Positions 26,525-36,203 of a stretch of DNA of 64,000 bases are shown here, in pieces; the first letter of the stretch is position 1; each line of letters opens with the position of its first letter. The DNA lies in contig NZ_FNZN01000008.1 in NCBI RefSeq assembly GCF_900109345.1, forward strand, positions 62,001-126,000, in the 5' to 3' direction. The notes under the pieces are model-generated. The model searched no databases. It had not been told where the DNA came from and saw only the letters and a list, made by a program, of their open reading frames with translations. This stretch comes from Maribacter orientalis (GTDB lineage: Bacteria; Bacteroidota; Bacteroidia; Flavobacteriales; Flavobacteriaceae). The position numbers and the translations under genes are program-made.

Positions 26525-26532
26525 CAAATTTA
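26525..26532 (-). promoter_or_regulatory. -7 promoter box abutting the nitronate monooxygenase start
   Basis: The minus strand reads TAAATTTG, an exact TAnnTTTG match, followed by only GTTT before the ATG at 26520. Transcription from it would start at or inside the start codon, implying a leaderless message. Confidence 0.4.
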
Positions 26533-26584
26533 AGAATATCATTTTCAAGGTATGATATTACGCCTTGATATAAGTACCCCTAAT

Positions 26585-27775
26585 TTAAGAAATAACACCA
26601 GAACCAATAAGATCATCTTCTAAATACCAAGCTACGAACTGACCCTCGGTAATCGCAGATTGCATTTCCTTGAAATCAACGTACATACCACCTTCAACTC
26701 TATACAATGTAGCCTCTTGCAATTCTTGTCGGTATCTAATACGTGCTTTCACTTTTAACTTCTCATCGATTTTCAAGGCTAAATCTTGACGAACCCAGTG
26801 AATTTCCTCGTCAATTACAAATAATGTACGTCTGTATAAACCTGGGTGAGCTTTTCCTTGACCTGTATAAATGAGATTTTCCTTAACATCAGTATCGATG
26901 ACAAAAAGGGGCTCTTTTGTGCCACCTACATGTAATCCTTTACGTTGACCTTTTGTAAAATAATGGGCTCCTTGGTGTTCACCAACTACTTTACCATCAG
27001 TTAATTGATAAACCGGTTTTTCGGAATAATATTCTAGCTCTGAATTTATATCGGTAAATGTTGGTGTAACCCTTTCATATCTTTCGAAGTCGGCAGGCAC
27101 CTCAACAATTTTACCTGTTTTAGGTTTTAGTTGTTGCTGCAAAAATTCTGGCAAACGAACTTTACCTATAAAGCATAATCCCTGCGAATCTTTTTTATCC
27201 GCAGTTATCAAATTCATTTTCGACGCAATACGTCTAACCTCAGGCTTTGTCAACTCCCCTATCGGAAATAATGTTTTTGACAATTGCTCTTGTGATAACT
27301 GGCATAAGAAATAAGATTGGTCTTTATTACCATCTTTACCTGCCAATAACTGGTATGTTTCTGTACCGTCGGTGTTGTGCAAGATTCCCTTTCTACAATA
27401 ATGACCTGTGGCTACATAATCTGCACCCAATTGCAAGGCTATTTTCAGAAAAACATCGAACTTTATTTCTCTATTACAAAGCACATCAGGATTGGGGGTG
27501 CGGCCCATTTCGTATTCCCTGAACATATAATCAACAATACGTTCTTTATACTCAACACTCAAATCAACGGTTTGAAAGGGAATACCTAATTTTTCAGCAA
27601 CTATGAGAGCGTCATTACTATCTTCTAACCATGGACATTCTTCTGAAATCGTAACAGAATCATCATGCCAATTTTTCATAAACAAGCCAATAACATCATA
27701 ACCTTGTTCTTTTAACAAGTATGCCGCAACGCTTGAATCAACTCCTCCTGAAAGTCCAATAACTACTTTTTTCAT
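26585..27775 (-). CDS. mnmA: tRNA 2-thiouridine(34) synthase
   Basis: The 396-residue protein has the PP-loop GLSGGVDSS at residues 7-15, which activates the tRNA uridine with ATP. Catalytic Cys100 lies in [12 protein letters not shown] and Cys201 in SQGLCFIG; together they relay sulfur to U34 of tRNAs for Lys, Glu and Gln. A central linker and a C-terminal beta-barrel follow ([14 protein letters not shown]). Compared with shorter homologues there is an extra segment around residues 40-55 ([15 protein letters not shown]), seen in other Bacteroidota. It has its own promoter box upstream. Confidence 0.96.
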   Translation of the reverse strand: MKKVVIGLSGGVDSSVAAYLLKEQGYDVIGLFMKNWHDDSVTISEECPWLEDSNDALIVAEKLGIPFQTVDLSVEYKERIVDYMFREYEMGRTPNPDVLCNREIKFDVFLKIALQLGADYVATGHYCRKGILHNTDGTETYQLLAGKDGNKDQSYFLCQLSQEQLSKTLFPIGELTKPEVRRIASKMNLITADKKDSQGLCFIGKVRLPEFLQQQLKPKTGKIVEVPADFERYERVTPTFTDINSELEYYSEKPVYQLTDGKVVGEHQGAHYFTKGQRKGLHVGGTKEPLFVIDTDVKENLIYTGQGKAHPGLYRRTLFVIDEEIHWVRQDLALKIDEKLKVKARIRYRQELQEATLYRVEGGMYVDFKEMQSAITEGQFVAWYLEDDLIGSGVIS

Positions 27776-27793
27776 CTATGCATTTTGTCGTAA

Positions 27794-27801
27794 CAAAATT
27801 A
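27794..27801 (-). promoter_or_regulatory. -7 promoter box for mnmA
   Basis: The minus strand reads TAATTTTG, an exact TAnnTTTG match, ending 18 bases before the mnmA start at 27775. Confidence 0.5.
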
Positions 27802-27858
27802 CAAAATTTCATTTCAGATTAACTTTTTTCTAAGTGGAGAGATTTCTATTATTTGAGA

Positions 27859-28055
27859 TAACGATATTCAAATAGAAATTTGAAATAAAATTACAAATCA
27901 CATCTAATGATATCGTTAAAATTGTTAAACTTTTGTAAATAATAATTAAACGATAATTATATCAATATTTCCCAAAATGCTTAGATAATCTATATTTCAA
28001 AACGATTATTTTACTATAATCAGTTTAAAACCAAATTAATTTTAACATATCGTTA
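27859..28055 (+). repeat. Repeated TATCGTTA motif upstream of the fasciclin lipoprotein gene
   Basis: In the 343-base gap between mnmA and the fasciclin gene, TAACGATAT (27859-27867) is the exact reverse complement of ATATCGTTA (27910-27918), and a third copy, ATATCGTTA, lies at 28047-28055. Related AACGATAAT and AACGATTAT sequences occur near 27950 and 28002. These could be operator sites or chance in AT-rich DNA. I see no gene in this gap. Confidence 0.4.
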
Positions 28056-28118
28056 ATTTTTACATTTAATATTTTGTTTAGTTTAGCTTTAAATAAGTTA
28101 AACAATAAATCTAAAAAC

Positions 28119-29990
28119 ATGAAAAATCTTGGTAAAATTCTAAAATCTACAGCATTGGTAATGCTGCTATTCTTCGCGACGTCTTGTAGCGATGATGACA
28201 ATGAAAAACCCGTTATTATTGTAGATAACGATAATATTGTTGAAGCGGCGCAGAAAACAAGCGCTTTAAGTGCTTTGGTTTCCGCTTTAGCTAAAGCTGA
28301 TGAGAGTGCGAACAACGACTTAATTGCAGCTTTAAGTAGTGAAGGTCCATTTACTGTTTTAGCCCCTACTAATGATGCATTTACATCTTTATTAGCTCGA
28401 CTAGACGGATTTGATTCTCTAGATGATTTCAATAATGAACAGTTACAAGATTTATTGGCCACCATTCTAAAGTATCATGTTGTTTCTGGTGCAGCGGTAA
28501 GTTCAAGCGCACTAACAGAAGGTCAATCTATTACTACATTACAAGGTGAAAACCTTACTGTTAGCTTAACAAACGGTGTTACATTCACCGATGCTGCTGG
28601 TGAAATTGCTACAGTAACTTCGGCTGATGTAGAAACAGAAAACGGTATTGTACATATTATTGATAAAGTATTAATTCCTCAAGAGGCTTTAGACGCCCTA
28701 AGTGATGTCTTGTTAGTGTCAATTACAGATTTGGCCATTTCTGTACCAAGTTTGAGTATTTTAGTAGATGCCTTGCTTGCGGCTGATGGTGATTTACCAA
28801 CGGTATTAGCAAACGATGGTCCATTTACTGTATTCGCTCCTACAAACGAAGCTTTCGAAGCATTTTTAGCTGCCAACAATTTTAATAGCCTTGATGAAAT
28901 TCCCACTGAAGTACTTACGCAGGTTTTACTTAACCACGTTGTAGCAGGTACCATATTATCAACCGATTTGACAACTGGATATGCTTCTTCGCTATCAACC
29001 GCCGGTCCTAACGAGGCTAATCTTAGCATGTTTATTAATATAGAAGATGGTGTCGTTATTAATGGAACTTCCACGGTAACCGCTGCAGATAATAAGGCGA
29101 TTAATGGAGTAGTGCATATTGTTGATGTAGTAATTGGTCTACCAAATATTGTTGATCATGCTGTGGCAAATCCTAATTTAACATCTTTAGTTGGTGCTCT
29201 TACAGCCGATAACAATACAACATTTACTACATTATTATCCGATTCAGAAACTGACTTCACAGTATTTGCTCCTCTAAATTCTGCTTTTGACAATTTTACA
29301 AATCCTTCAGGTAACGAGTTAAACACTATTTTGGCAAACCATGTTATTTCTGGTGCCGCCGCTAATGCAGCCAGTCTTTCAAATACTTATTTTAATACGG
29401 CAGCTACTAATGCAGATGGTGACAATTTGAGTATTTATGTGAATGTTGATGACGGAGTTAAATTAAATGGCGTAAGCTCAGTAGCAGCTGCTGATATAGT
29501 TGCAACTAATGGAATTATTCATGCTGTGGATACTGTAATCGACTTACCAACTGTAGTTACTTTCGCTACGGCAGACCCTAACTTCAGCTCACTAGTAGGA
29601 GCATTAACTGCAGAAGGTCAACCAGATTTCGTGAGTGTTTTAAGTACGCCTAACGGAACAGCTCCTGCCCCTTTTACGGTTTTCGCACCTATTAACGATG
29701 CGTTTGCCGCCTTAACAGAAGTGCCAAGCGGAGATGTGTTAACAGCAGTTTTGAATCATCATGTTATTGCTGGTGCTAATATTGTTTCTGGAGATTTAAG
29801 CGACGGATTAACGTCTCCTGCCACCTTAGAAGGTGATACCTTAACTTTTACTATAGATAGTGACAGCAATGTAACAATTACAGATGGTTCAGGTAATACT
29901 GAAATTGGTATTATTGCCGTTGACGTTCAAGCGAACAATGGTGTTATACACGCTATCAATACCGTTATGATTCCTAACACAACTAACTAA
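28119..29990 (+). CDS. Surface lipoprotein with four fasciclin (FAS1) domains
   Basis: From the ATG at 28119 the protein has 623 residues. The signal peptide ends ATSC at Cys23, directly followed by Ser-Asp-Asp-Asp, an acidic stretch like the lipoprotein export signals that send Bacteroidota lipoproteins to the outer face of the outer membrane. Four FAS1 domains follow, each with the H1 motif (GPFTVLAPTNDAF, GPFTVFAPTNEAF, DFTVFAPLNSAF, PFTVFAPINDAF), a central histidine segment (NHVV, NHVI, NHHVI) and an H2 motif (NGIVHIIDKVL and variants). FAS1 proteins mediate adhesion to surfaces, cells or polysaccharides. A start 15 codons earlier would spoil the signal peptide. Confidence 0.94.
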   Translation: MKNLGKILKSTALVMLLFFATSCSDDDNEKPVIIVDNDNIVEAAQKTSALSALVSALAKADESANNDLIAALSSEGPFTVLAPTNDAFTSLLARLDGFDSLDDFNNEQLQDLLATILKYHVVSGAAVSSSALTEGQSITTLQGENLTVSLTNGVTFTDAAGEIATVTSADVETENGIVHIIDKVLIPQEALDALSDVLLVSITDLAISVPSLSILVDALLAADGDLPTVLANDGPFTVFAPTNEAFEAFLAANNFNSLDEIPTEVLTQVLLNHVVAGTILSTDLTTGYASSLSTAGPNEANLSMFINIEDGVVINGTSTVTAADNKAINGVVHIVDVVIGLPNIVDHAVANPNLTSLVGALTADNNTTFTTLLSDSETDFTVFAPLNSAFDNFTNPSGNELNTILANHVISGAAANAASLSNTYFNTAATNADGDNLSIYVNVDDGVKLNGVSSVAAADIVATNGIIHAVDTVIDLPTVVTFATADPNFSSLVGALTAEGQPDFVSVLSTPNGTAPAPFTVFAPINDAFAALTEVPSGDVLTAVLNHHVIAGANIVSGDLSDGLTSPATLEGDTLTFTIDSDSNVTITDGSGNTEIGIIAVDVQANNGVIHAINTVMIPNTTN

Positions 29991-30009
29991 CATTTAATAT
30001 CATAAAATA

Positions 30010-30036
30010 AAAGAGCCGCAAATTGCGGCTCTTTTT
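30010..30036 (+). terminator. Rho-independent terminator after the fasciclin gene
   Basis: GAGCCGC (30013-30019) pairs with GCGGCTC (30025-30031) around AAATT and is followed by five T, 20 bases after the stop codon. Confidence 0.9.
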
Positions 30037-30205
30037 ATTTCGAATAGAGTTTTAAAGATGAACGTGTTTTCAAATCTATTATAGATGATATTGTACTTTT
30101 TGCTGACCATAGGACTAGTTACGGAATTGTTTATGTTGTTTATAAGGTTCTATTTCCACTAAAAATAATTGACGCTTTGCATTAAGTTGAACTGAATTGA
30201 AAAAC

Positions 30206-30238
30206 AAAAAACCTTCCTCAATAAAGGAAGGTTTTTTT
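30206..30238. terminator. Second terminator-like hairpin in the fasciclin-yidC gap
   Basis: CCTTCCT (30212-30218) pairs with AGGAAGG (30225-30231) around CAATAA, with an A-run before and a seven-T run after. It has no coding gene directly upstream on either strand; the 170 bases before it could hold a short untranslated RNA. Confidence 0.75.
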
Positions 30239-30377
30239 ACTCATAAATATTCATACATCAGCAATCACTCCTTTAGCATACAATAACCTCTCCTTGACAA
30301 CTAACTTTTTTGAGAACCTTAAATTAATTACATATTTACCATCCCAAATCTTACCAAACCAATCCTTAATCAATGGC

Positions 30378-30407
30378 AAAAGCCCTTTCAAATTTGAAAG
30401 GGCTTTT
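30378..30407. terminator. Perfect 30-base palindrome, terminator for yidC
   Basis: AAAAGCCCTTTCAAA and its exact complement form an uninterrupted palindrome with no spare loop bases. It lies 27 bases beyond the yidC stop on the minus strand, where it ends in a T-run. Confidence 0.8.
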
Positions 30408-30434
30408 CTTTTATAAGTTGATAATGAAATAGTA

Positions 30435-32288
30435 CTATTTCTTCTTATTAGATTCTGCCTGCTCCATCATTTCACGCATTTTCTTCTGAAACTTGTTCTC
30501 TTTCTTAGGTTTCTTTTTGTTCTCCTGTATCTGGGCATGAATTTTATCATTGTCCAATATAAAGTTCTTTATGACCAGCATAATACCAATAGTAATCATG
30601 TTAGATACAAAGTAGTACAAACTTAAACCACTCGCATAATTGTTAAAGAAAAACAACATCATAAAAGGCATTAAGTACATGATAAACTTCATGTTCGGCA
30701 TACCTGGTTGTGTTGGCATATTCTGACCAGTAGTCATCATCATATAGAAAAAGATAGCTATAGACGCTAAAATCGGAAATAAACTAACGTGGTCTCCATA
30801 AAAAGGAATTGAAAACCCTTCTGGAAATTGATAAATCGTATCGAAAGATGAAAGGTCATCTGCCCATAAAAAAGATTTTTGTCGTAAAGCAAATGATGTC
30901 GGGAAAAACATGAAAAGCGCATAAAATATGGGCATTTGTATCACTGCAGGTATACAACCACTCATTGGACTCACGCCAGCCTTACCATACAATTTCATGG
31001 TTTCTTGCTGTTTTTTCATCGCATTGTCCTTATACTTTTCGCCTAGTTCAGTAATTTCAGGCTTCAACACCTTCATCTTCGCTTGAGACAAATACGACTT
31101 GTACGTTACCGGAGACATTGCCAAACGTACCAAAATTGTCATAATAACAATAGCTATACCATAGGGAAAATACGTACTAATTAAAGAGTAAAAAGGTGTA
31201 AATACATAACGGTTGATCCAACCGAATATACCCCACCCAAAAGGAATGGAATCAACCAAACCTAAGTCTTCATACTGTGACAGCGTATCAACATCTGTTG
31301 GCCCGAAATACCAATGTAAATCCTTAGATATCTCCCCTCCTTCTAATTCTAATGGTAGAACAGATGAATATTTTTTTGTAAAACCAAAAGTTCTACTTTC
31401 TTCTTCGACAAGATTAACAGAGGTTAAATCACCGCTTTTAAAAGGTTGATCAGCAGCAAGAATACTACTAAAGAAATGCTGTCTATACGAAATCCATTTT
31501 ACATCTTCTTCCGTTTCTTCATCATCGCTACCTTCTGAAAGTTTGCTTATTTTATCATCTTCATGATTATAGGTTAAACGTGTATAACGATTTTCGTATT
31601 GAATACTTTTTGAATGACGTATGCCCTTTAATTTCCAATCTAACTGAACTGGCTTACTAGTACTTAGTACATTATCCAATCCTTTTGACTTGATTGTAAA
31701 ATCGACCAAATACTCATTAGGCTTCATCACATATCTATATTCTAAATATTGATTAGTAGATGTTCTTGCCTTTAAAGAAAGTACTTGATTTCCGTTATCG
31801 TTGGTAAGTGTTGGTTCAAAATATAAATCTTGAGTATTTAATACTCGGTTGTCTGATGTAGAAAAATCTAACCCAAAAGAAGCATTACCATCTTTAATTA
31901 AATAAACCGGCACAGAATCATAGGTTACGAAATTCTTCATTTTCGCTTCCGTAATCTGTCCACCTTTATTACTAATCTTTAAAAGAAGCACATCGTTCTC
32001 TAATGTGGTAATTTCATTCGATGGTTTTGTAAAACCAAAAGCTCCAAGTTTTCCTTGGTAATTGGCTACGGCAGTTGAATCTTGCAAATCTAACTGAGGA
32101 ACTTCATTGATTACAGTTTCAGTTTCTAAATTCTCAGATGCCTTTACAGCCTCAACTTGCTCTTGTTTTGCCCTTTCTGCCTCTACCTCTTCTGGAGTCG
32201 GTTGATTTTGGTAAAACATGAAGATCAGTATTCCGAAAATAAGCACGAAGCCTATGATGGATTGTACATCAAATTTCTTTTCTTCCAT
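30435..32288 (-). CDS. yidC: Membrane protein insertase YidC
   Basis: The 617-residue protein has an N-terminal membrane helix (residues 10-26), a large periplasmic domain to about residue 350, and the C-terminal 60-kDa inner-membrane core of about five helices beginning with YFPYGIAIVIMTILVRLAMSP. The conserved arginine that contacts substrates lies in that first core helix. A Lys-rich cytosolic tail ends the protein. YidC inserts membrane proteins alone or with SecYEG. It lies 68 bases downstream of pyrG and has its own TAnnTTTG box. Confidence 0.96.
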   Translation of the reverse strand: MEEKKFDVQSIIGFVLIFGILIFMFYQNQPTPEEVEAERAKQEQVEAVKASENLETETVINEVPQLDLQDSTAVANYQGKLGAFGFTKPSNEITTLENDVLLLKISNKGGQITEAKMKNFVTYDSVPVYLIKDGNASFGLDFSTSDNRVLNTQDLYFEPTLTNDNGNQVLSLKARTSTNQYLEYRYVMKPNEYLVDFTIKSKGLDNVLSTSKPVQLDWKLKGIRHSKSIQYENRYTRLTYNHEDDKISKLSEGSDDEETEEDVKWISYRQHFFSSILAADQPFKSGDLTSVNLVEEESRTFGFTKKYSSVLPLELEGGEISKDLHWYFGPTDVDTLSQYEDLGLVDSIPFGWGIFGWINRYVFTPFYSLISTYFPYGIAIVIMTILVRLAMSPVTYKSYLSQAKMKVLKPEITELGEKYKDNAMKKQQETMKLYGKAGVSPMSGCIPAVIQMPIFYALFMFFPTSFALRQKSFLWADDLSSFDTIYQFPEGFSIPFYGDHVSLFPILASIAIFFYMMMTTGQNMPTQPGMPNMKFIMYLMPFMMLFFFNNYASGLSLYYFVSNMITIGIMLVIKNFILDNDKIHAQIQENKKKPKKENKFQKKMREMMEQAESNKKK

Positions 32289-32332
32289 GTGGTATTTCTA
32301 AATTAATTGGGAATATTTGATTTTTAAGAAAG

Positions 32333-32340
32333 CAAATATA
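32333..32340 (-). promoter_or_regulatory. -7 promoter box for yidC
   Basis: The minus strand reads TATATTTG, an exact TAnnTTTG match, ending 44 bases before the yidC start at 32288, in the gap after pyrG. Confidence 0.45.
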
Positions 32341-32356
32341 TGTCCAAATATGAAGT

Positions 32357-33994
<1,638 letters not shown>

Positions 33995-34019
33995 TTATAG
34001 AATTCTATGTTACGGGATA

Positions 34020-34027
34020 CAAAGTTA
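34020..34027 (-). promoter_or_regulatory. -7 promoter box for pyrG
   Basis: The minus strand reads TAACTTTG, an exact TAnnTTTG match, ending 25 bases before the pyrG start at 33994. Confidence 0.5.
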
Positions 34028-34053
34028 CAAATTGAGGTTAGAACTTAACGAGT

Positions 34054-34287
34054 TTACTTCGGAAAATGTTTTTGTATTTTTCGAATTATTGATTCTAGGC
34101 CGTTTGTTTTGATTTCTAGCATAGAACGCAATAAATCTCCCAATTTACCATCAGGAAATCCTTTTTGTTGAAACCACACCAAATAAGGCTCGGGTAAATC
34201 TACCAAATACCTACCCTTGTGTTTACCAAAAGGCATTCGGTAATGAGCCAATTCTATTAACTTTTGCTTATCTGGATTTATTTCCAT
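34054..34287 (-). CDS. DUF3820 family small protein
   Basis: The 77-residue protein matches DUF3820, with MPFGKHKGRYLVDLPEPYL at residues 18-36 and WFQQKGFPDGKLGDLL after it. The family has a compact fold and an unproven role; the name 'quorum-sensing-regulated virulence factor' is historical. The same FGKHKG...LP/EN.P.Y..W pattern occurs at the C-terminus of the exonuclease at 61958-62734, hinting at a nucleic-acid-related function. The gene is 59 bases upstream of pyrG on the same strand. Confidence 0.85.
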   Translation of the reverse strand: MEINPDKQKLIELAHYRMPFGKHKGRYLVDLPEPYLVWFQQKGFPDGKLGDLLRSMLEIKTNGLESIIRKIQKHFPK

Positions 34288-34335
34288 TTTTAAATCTAAA
34301 AAATTTATCTTTAAGGAATCAACAATTCAATCAAC

Positions 34336-35205
34336 ATGAAAAGAAGAAATTTTATTGGAACCTCGGCAGCAGCCTCTGTTGGATTCTTAACCACTTCAGC
34401 TGCAATGGCGAACAATAATAAAGTAGCTCAACCTGACAAATTAAAGTACAATATAAACCATAGTGTTTGTTATTGGTGTTATGGAACGATACCATTTGAA
34501 GATTTTCTTAAAAATTTAGTAGAATTGGATATTCGGTCCATTGATTTGGTTGGCCCAGATGAATTTCCACTTCTAAAAAAATATAACATTCATGCTTCTA
34601 TGTGCTGGGGTGCTGGCTTAGGAATAGAAAAAGGATGGAACGACCCTTCTTTACATGAAGAATTAATTAAGGATTATGAGAGAGTTATACCTTTAGTTGC
34701 AGAAGCCGGCTACACTAACCTAATTTGTTTTAGTGGCAATAGAAATGGAATGAATGATCTAGTAGGGATGCGCAATTGCGCTGAAGGTCTAAAAAAACTT
34801 ATGCCACTTGCCGAAAAGCATGGGGTAGTATTACAAATGGAACTTTTAAATAGTAAGGTGAACCATAAAGATTATATGTGCGACACATCTGAATGGGGCG
34901 TATCGCTTTGTGAAACTATCGGTTCAGAAAATTTTAAACTTCTTTATGATATCTACCATATGCAAATTATGGAGGGAGACATCATTAGAAACATAGAAGA
35001 TTATCATCAGTATTACGGTCATTACCACACCGGTGGAAACCCTGGCAGGCATGAAATTGATGAAACACAAGAGATTTTTTATCCAGCGGTAATGAAGGCT
35101 ATTTTAAAGACGGGTTACACAGGTCATGTTGCTCAAGAATTCGTACCAAGTTGGGATGATAAATTAGCAGCTTTAAAACAAGGCGTTACTATTTGTGATG
35201 TTTAA
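34336..35205 (+). CDS. Tat-exported TIM-barrel protein, sugar isomerase/hydroxypyruvate isomerase type
   Basis: The 289-residue protein starts with a twin-arginine signal (MKRRNFIGTSAAA) and so is folded before export. The mature part is an AP-endonuclease-2-like TIM barrel as in sugar phosphate isomerases/epimerases and hydroxypyruvate isomerase. Metal-site segments are LQMELLNSK, LYDIYHMQIMEG, GHYHTGGNPGR and AQEFVPSW near the end. In the periplasm it is unlikely to act on a phosphorylated sugar; keto-sugar isomerisation is an inference. It is a single gene followed by a terminator. Confidence 0.88.
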   Translation: MKRRNFIGTSAAASVGFLTTSAAMANNNKVAQPDKLKYNINHSVCYWCYGTIPFEDFLKNLVELDIRSIDLVGPDEFPLLKKYNIHASMCWGAGLGIEKGWNDPSLHEELIKDYERVIPLVAEAGYTNLICFSGNRNGMNDLVGMRNCAEGLKKLMPLAEKHGVVLQMELLNSKVNHKDYMCDTSEWGVSLCETIGSENFKLLYDIYHMQIMEGDIIRNIEDYHQYYGHYHTGGNPGRHEIDETQEIFYPAVMKAILKTGYTGHVAQEFVPSWDDKLAALKQGVTICDV

Positions 35206-35226
35206 AGAACATATTTTATGAAAAGC

Positions 35227-35258
35227 AAAAAAGCACTTCTACTTGAAGTGCTTTTTTT
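35227..35258. terminator. Bidirectional rho-independent terminator
   Basis: GCACTTC (35233-35239) pairs with GAAGTGC (35245-35251) around TACTT, flanked by six A and seven T. It separates the convergent TIM-barrel and DUF922 genes. Confidence 0.88.
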
Positions 35259-35274
35259 AGTTAAATCTGAAATA

Positions 35275-35811
35275 TCATTGATTCTTAAGCCTAGTCTCAA
35301 TTTCATTAACCCATCTCTCCTGTACAATTAAATTTCTAGAATAGTTGGTCTCCGAATCGTATTTGTTTTGAAAATCGTTTAGTTGACGAAGTGTAGTCTT
35401 ATAGATTTTAAGCACTTCTTCTTTTACATTTTCAGTAAACTTTGTTTCAGCTAATTGTTTACTCATTTTACGAGCATATAACTCAGTAATATCAAAATGT
35501 AGTTGTTCGTGCATTAAGGTAACATCATTACAAACTTCTGGTTTATACCAAGAACGCGTAGGATAAAAATAAGCACTAACCGTATACTCTACTTTCAGCT
35601 CATTATTTTCATAGGATGTTGAAAAGTTGTAACTAATACCACTGGCAGTTGTTGCAGCAGCAATTGAAGTTATGGGTGCTGGTCCTTTAAAATCTGCCCA
35701 TGTAAATCTAAAATCTGTCGACCATTCTACTTCCTCTTGACTTTGAACCAATGGAACAGAGAACAATATCAACAAAGAAAAAACGAGATATGTTTTATCT
35801 ATAAATCCCAA
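35275..35811 (-). CDS. Exported DUF922 protein, putative zinc protease
   Basis: The 178-residue protein has a signal peptide ending near LVQSQ. Near residue 100 it has MHEQLHFDITELYARK, an HExxH-like zinc motif typical of DUF922, a predicted secreted metallopeptidase family; activity has not been established for the family. The start is a TTG (35811), as no ATG lies in range, and it overlaps the end of the OsmC gene by 13 bases. It is the last gene of the guaA operon. Confidence 0.75.
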   Translation of the reverse strand: MGFIDKTYLVFSLLILFSVPLVQSQEEVEWSTDFRFTWADFKGPAPITSIAAATTASGISYNFSTSYENNELKVEYTVSAYFYPTRSWYKPEVCNDVTLMHEQLHFDITELYARKMSKQLAETKFTENVKEEVLKIYKTTLRQLNDFQNKYDSETNYSRNLIVQERWVNEIETRLKNQ

Positions 35812-36203
35812 TGATAGGTTATTACTTTCTCTATATCTGGATGCAAACTATATAGCACGGGACAGGTATCTGCGGTGTGCTTTAAAATTTTTCTGTCCTT
35901 TTCAGATACTTTCTTAGGTAAATGAACTTCCACCTCAATTTTAGAAATTCTTCTGGGTGTAGCCGCCATGTGTTTGGTAACAGACGCTGTAGTGCCTTTT
36001 AAATTCACCTCAAGACCATTTGCTTTAATTCCCATCATGGTGAGCATACAACTTGCTAAACCAGTAGCAACAGTATCGGTGGGCGAAAATGCCTGACCTA
36101 AGCCATTATTATCTACAGGGGCATCAGTTACAAATGAATCATTCGATTTAAGATGAACACATTCTGTTCTTAATTCTCCGTTATAGGTAACTTTTGATGT
36201 CAT
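35799..36203 (-). CDS. OsmC-family peroxiredoxin-like protein
   Basis: The 134-residue protein carries both conserved cysteines of the OsmC/Ohr superfamily: one in GLASCMLTMMG near residue 52 and one in ADTCPVLYSL near residue 115. The FSPTDTVATGLASC context fits the OsmC branch. These proteins reduce organic hydroperoxides using a thiol donor. The start codon directly follows the LysM gene's stop codon, and the end overlaps the DUF922 gene, so it sits in a tight operon with both. Confidence 0.9.
   Translation of the reverse strand: MTSKVTYNGELRTECVHLKSNDSFVTDAPVDNNGLGQAFSPTDTVATGLASCMLTMMGIKANGLEVNLKGTTASVTKHMAATPRRISKIEVEVHLPKKVSEKDRKILKHTADTCPVLYSLHPDIEKVITYHWDL

Noticed and set aside
28025-28465. 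Open frame of 146 codons opposite the fasciclin gene
   Set aside because: It lies antisense to the strongly supported FAS1 domains and shows no domain, signal peptide or promoter; it follows from the codon pattern of the real gene.
35275-36203. OsmC-DUF922 overlap as a frameshifted fusion gene
   Set aside because: Each protein is complete with its own family features, and the 13-base overlap is normal for this tightly packed operon.
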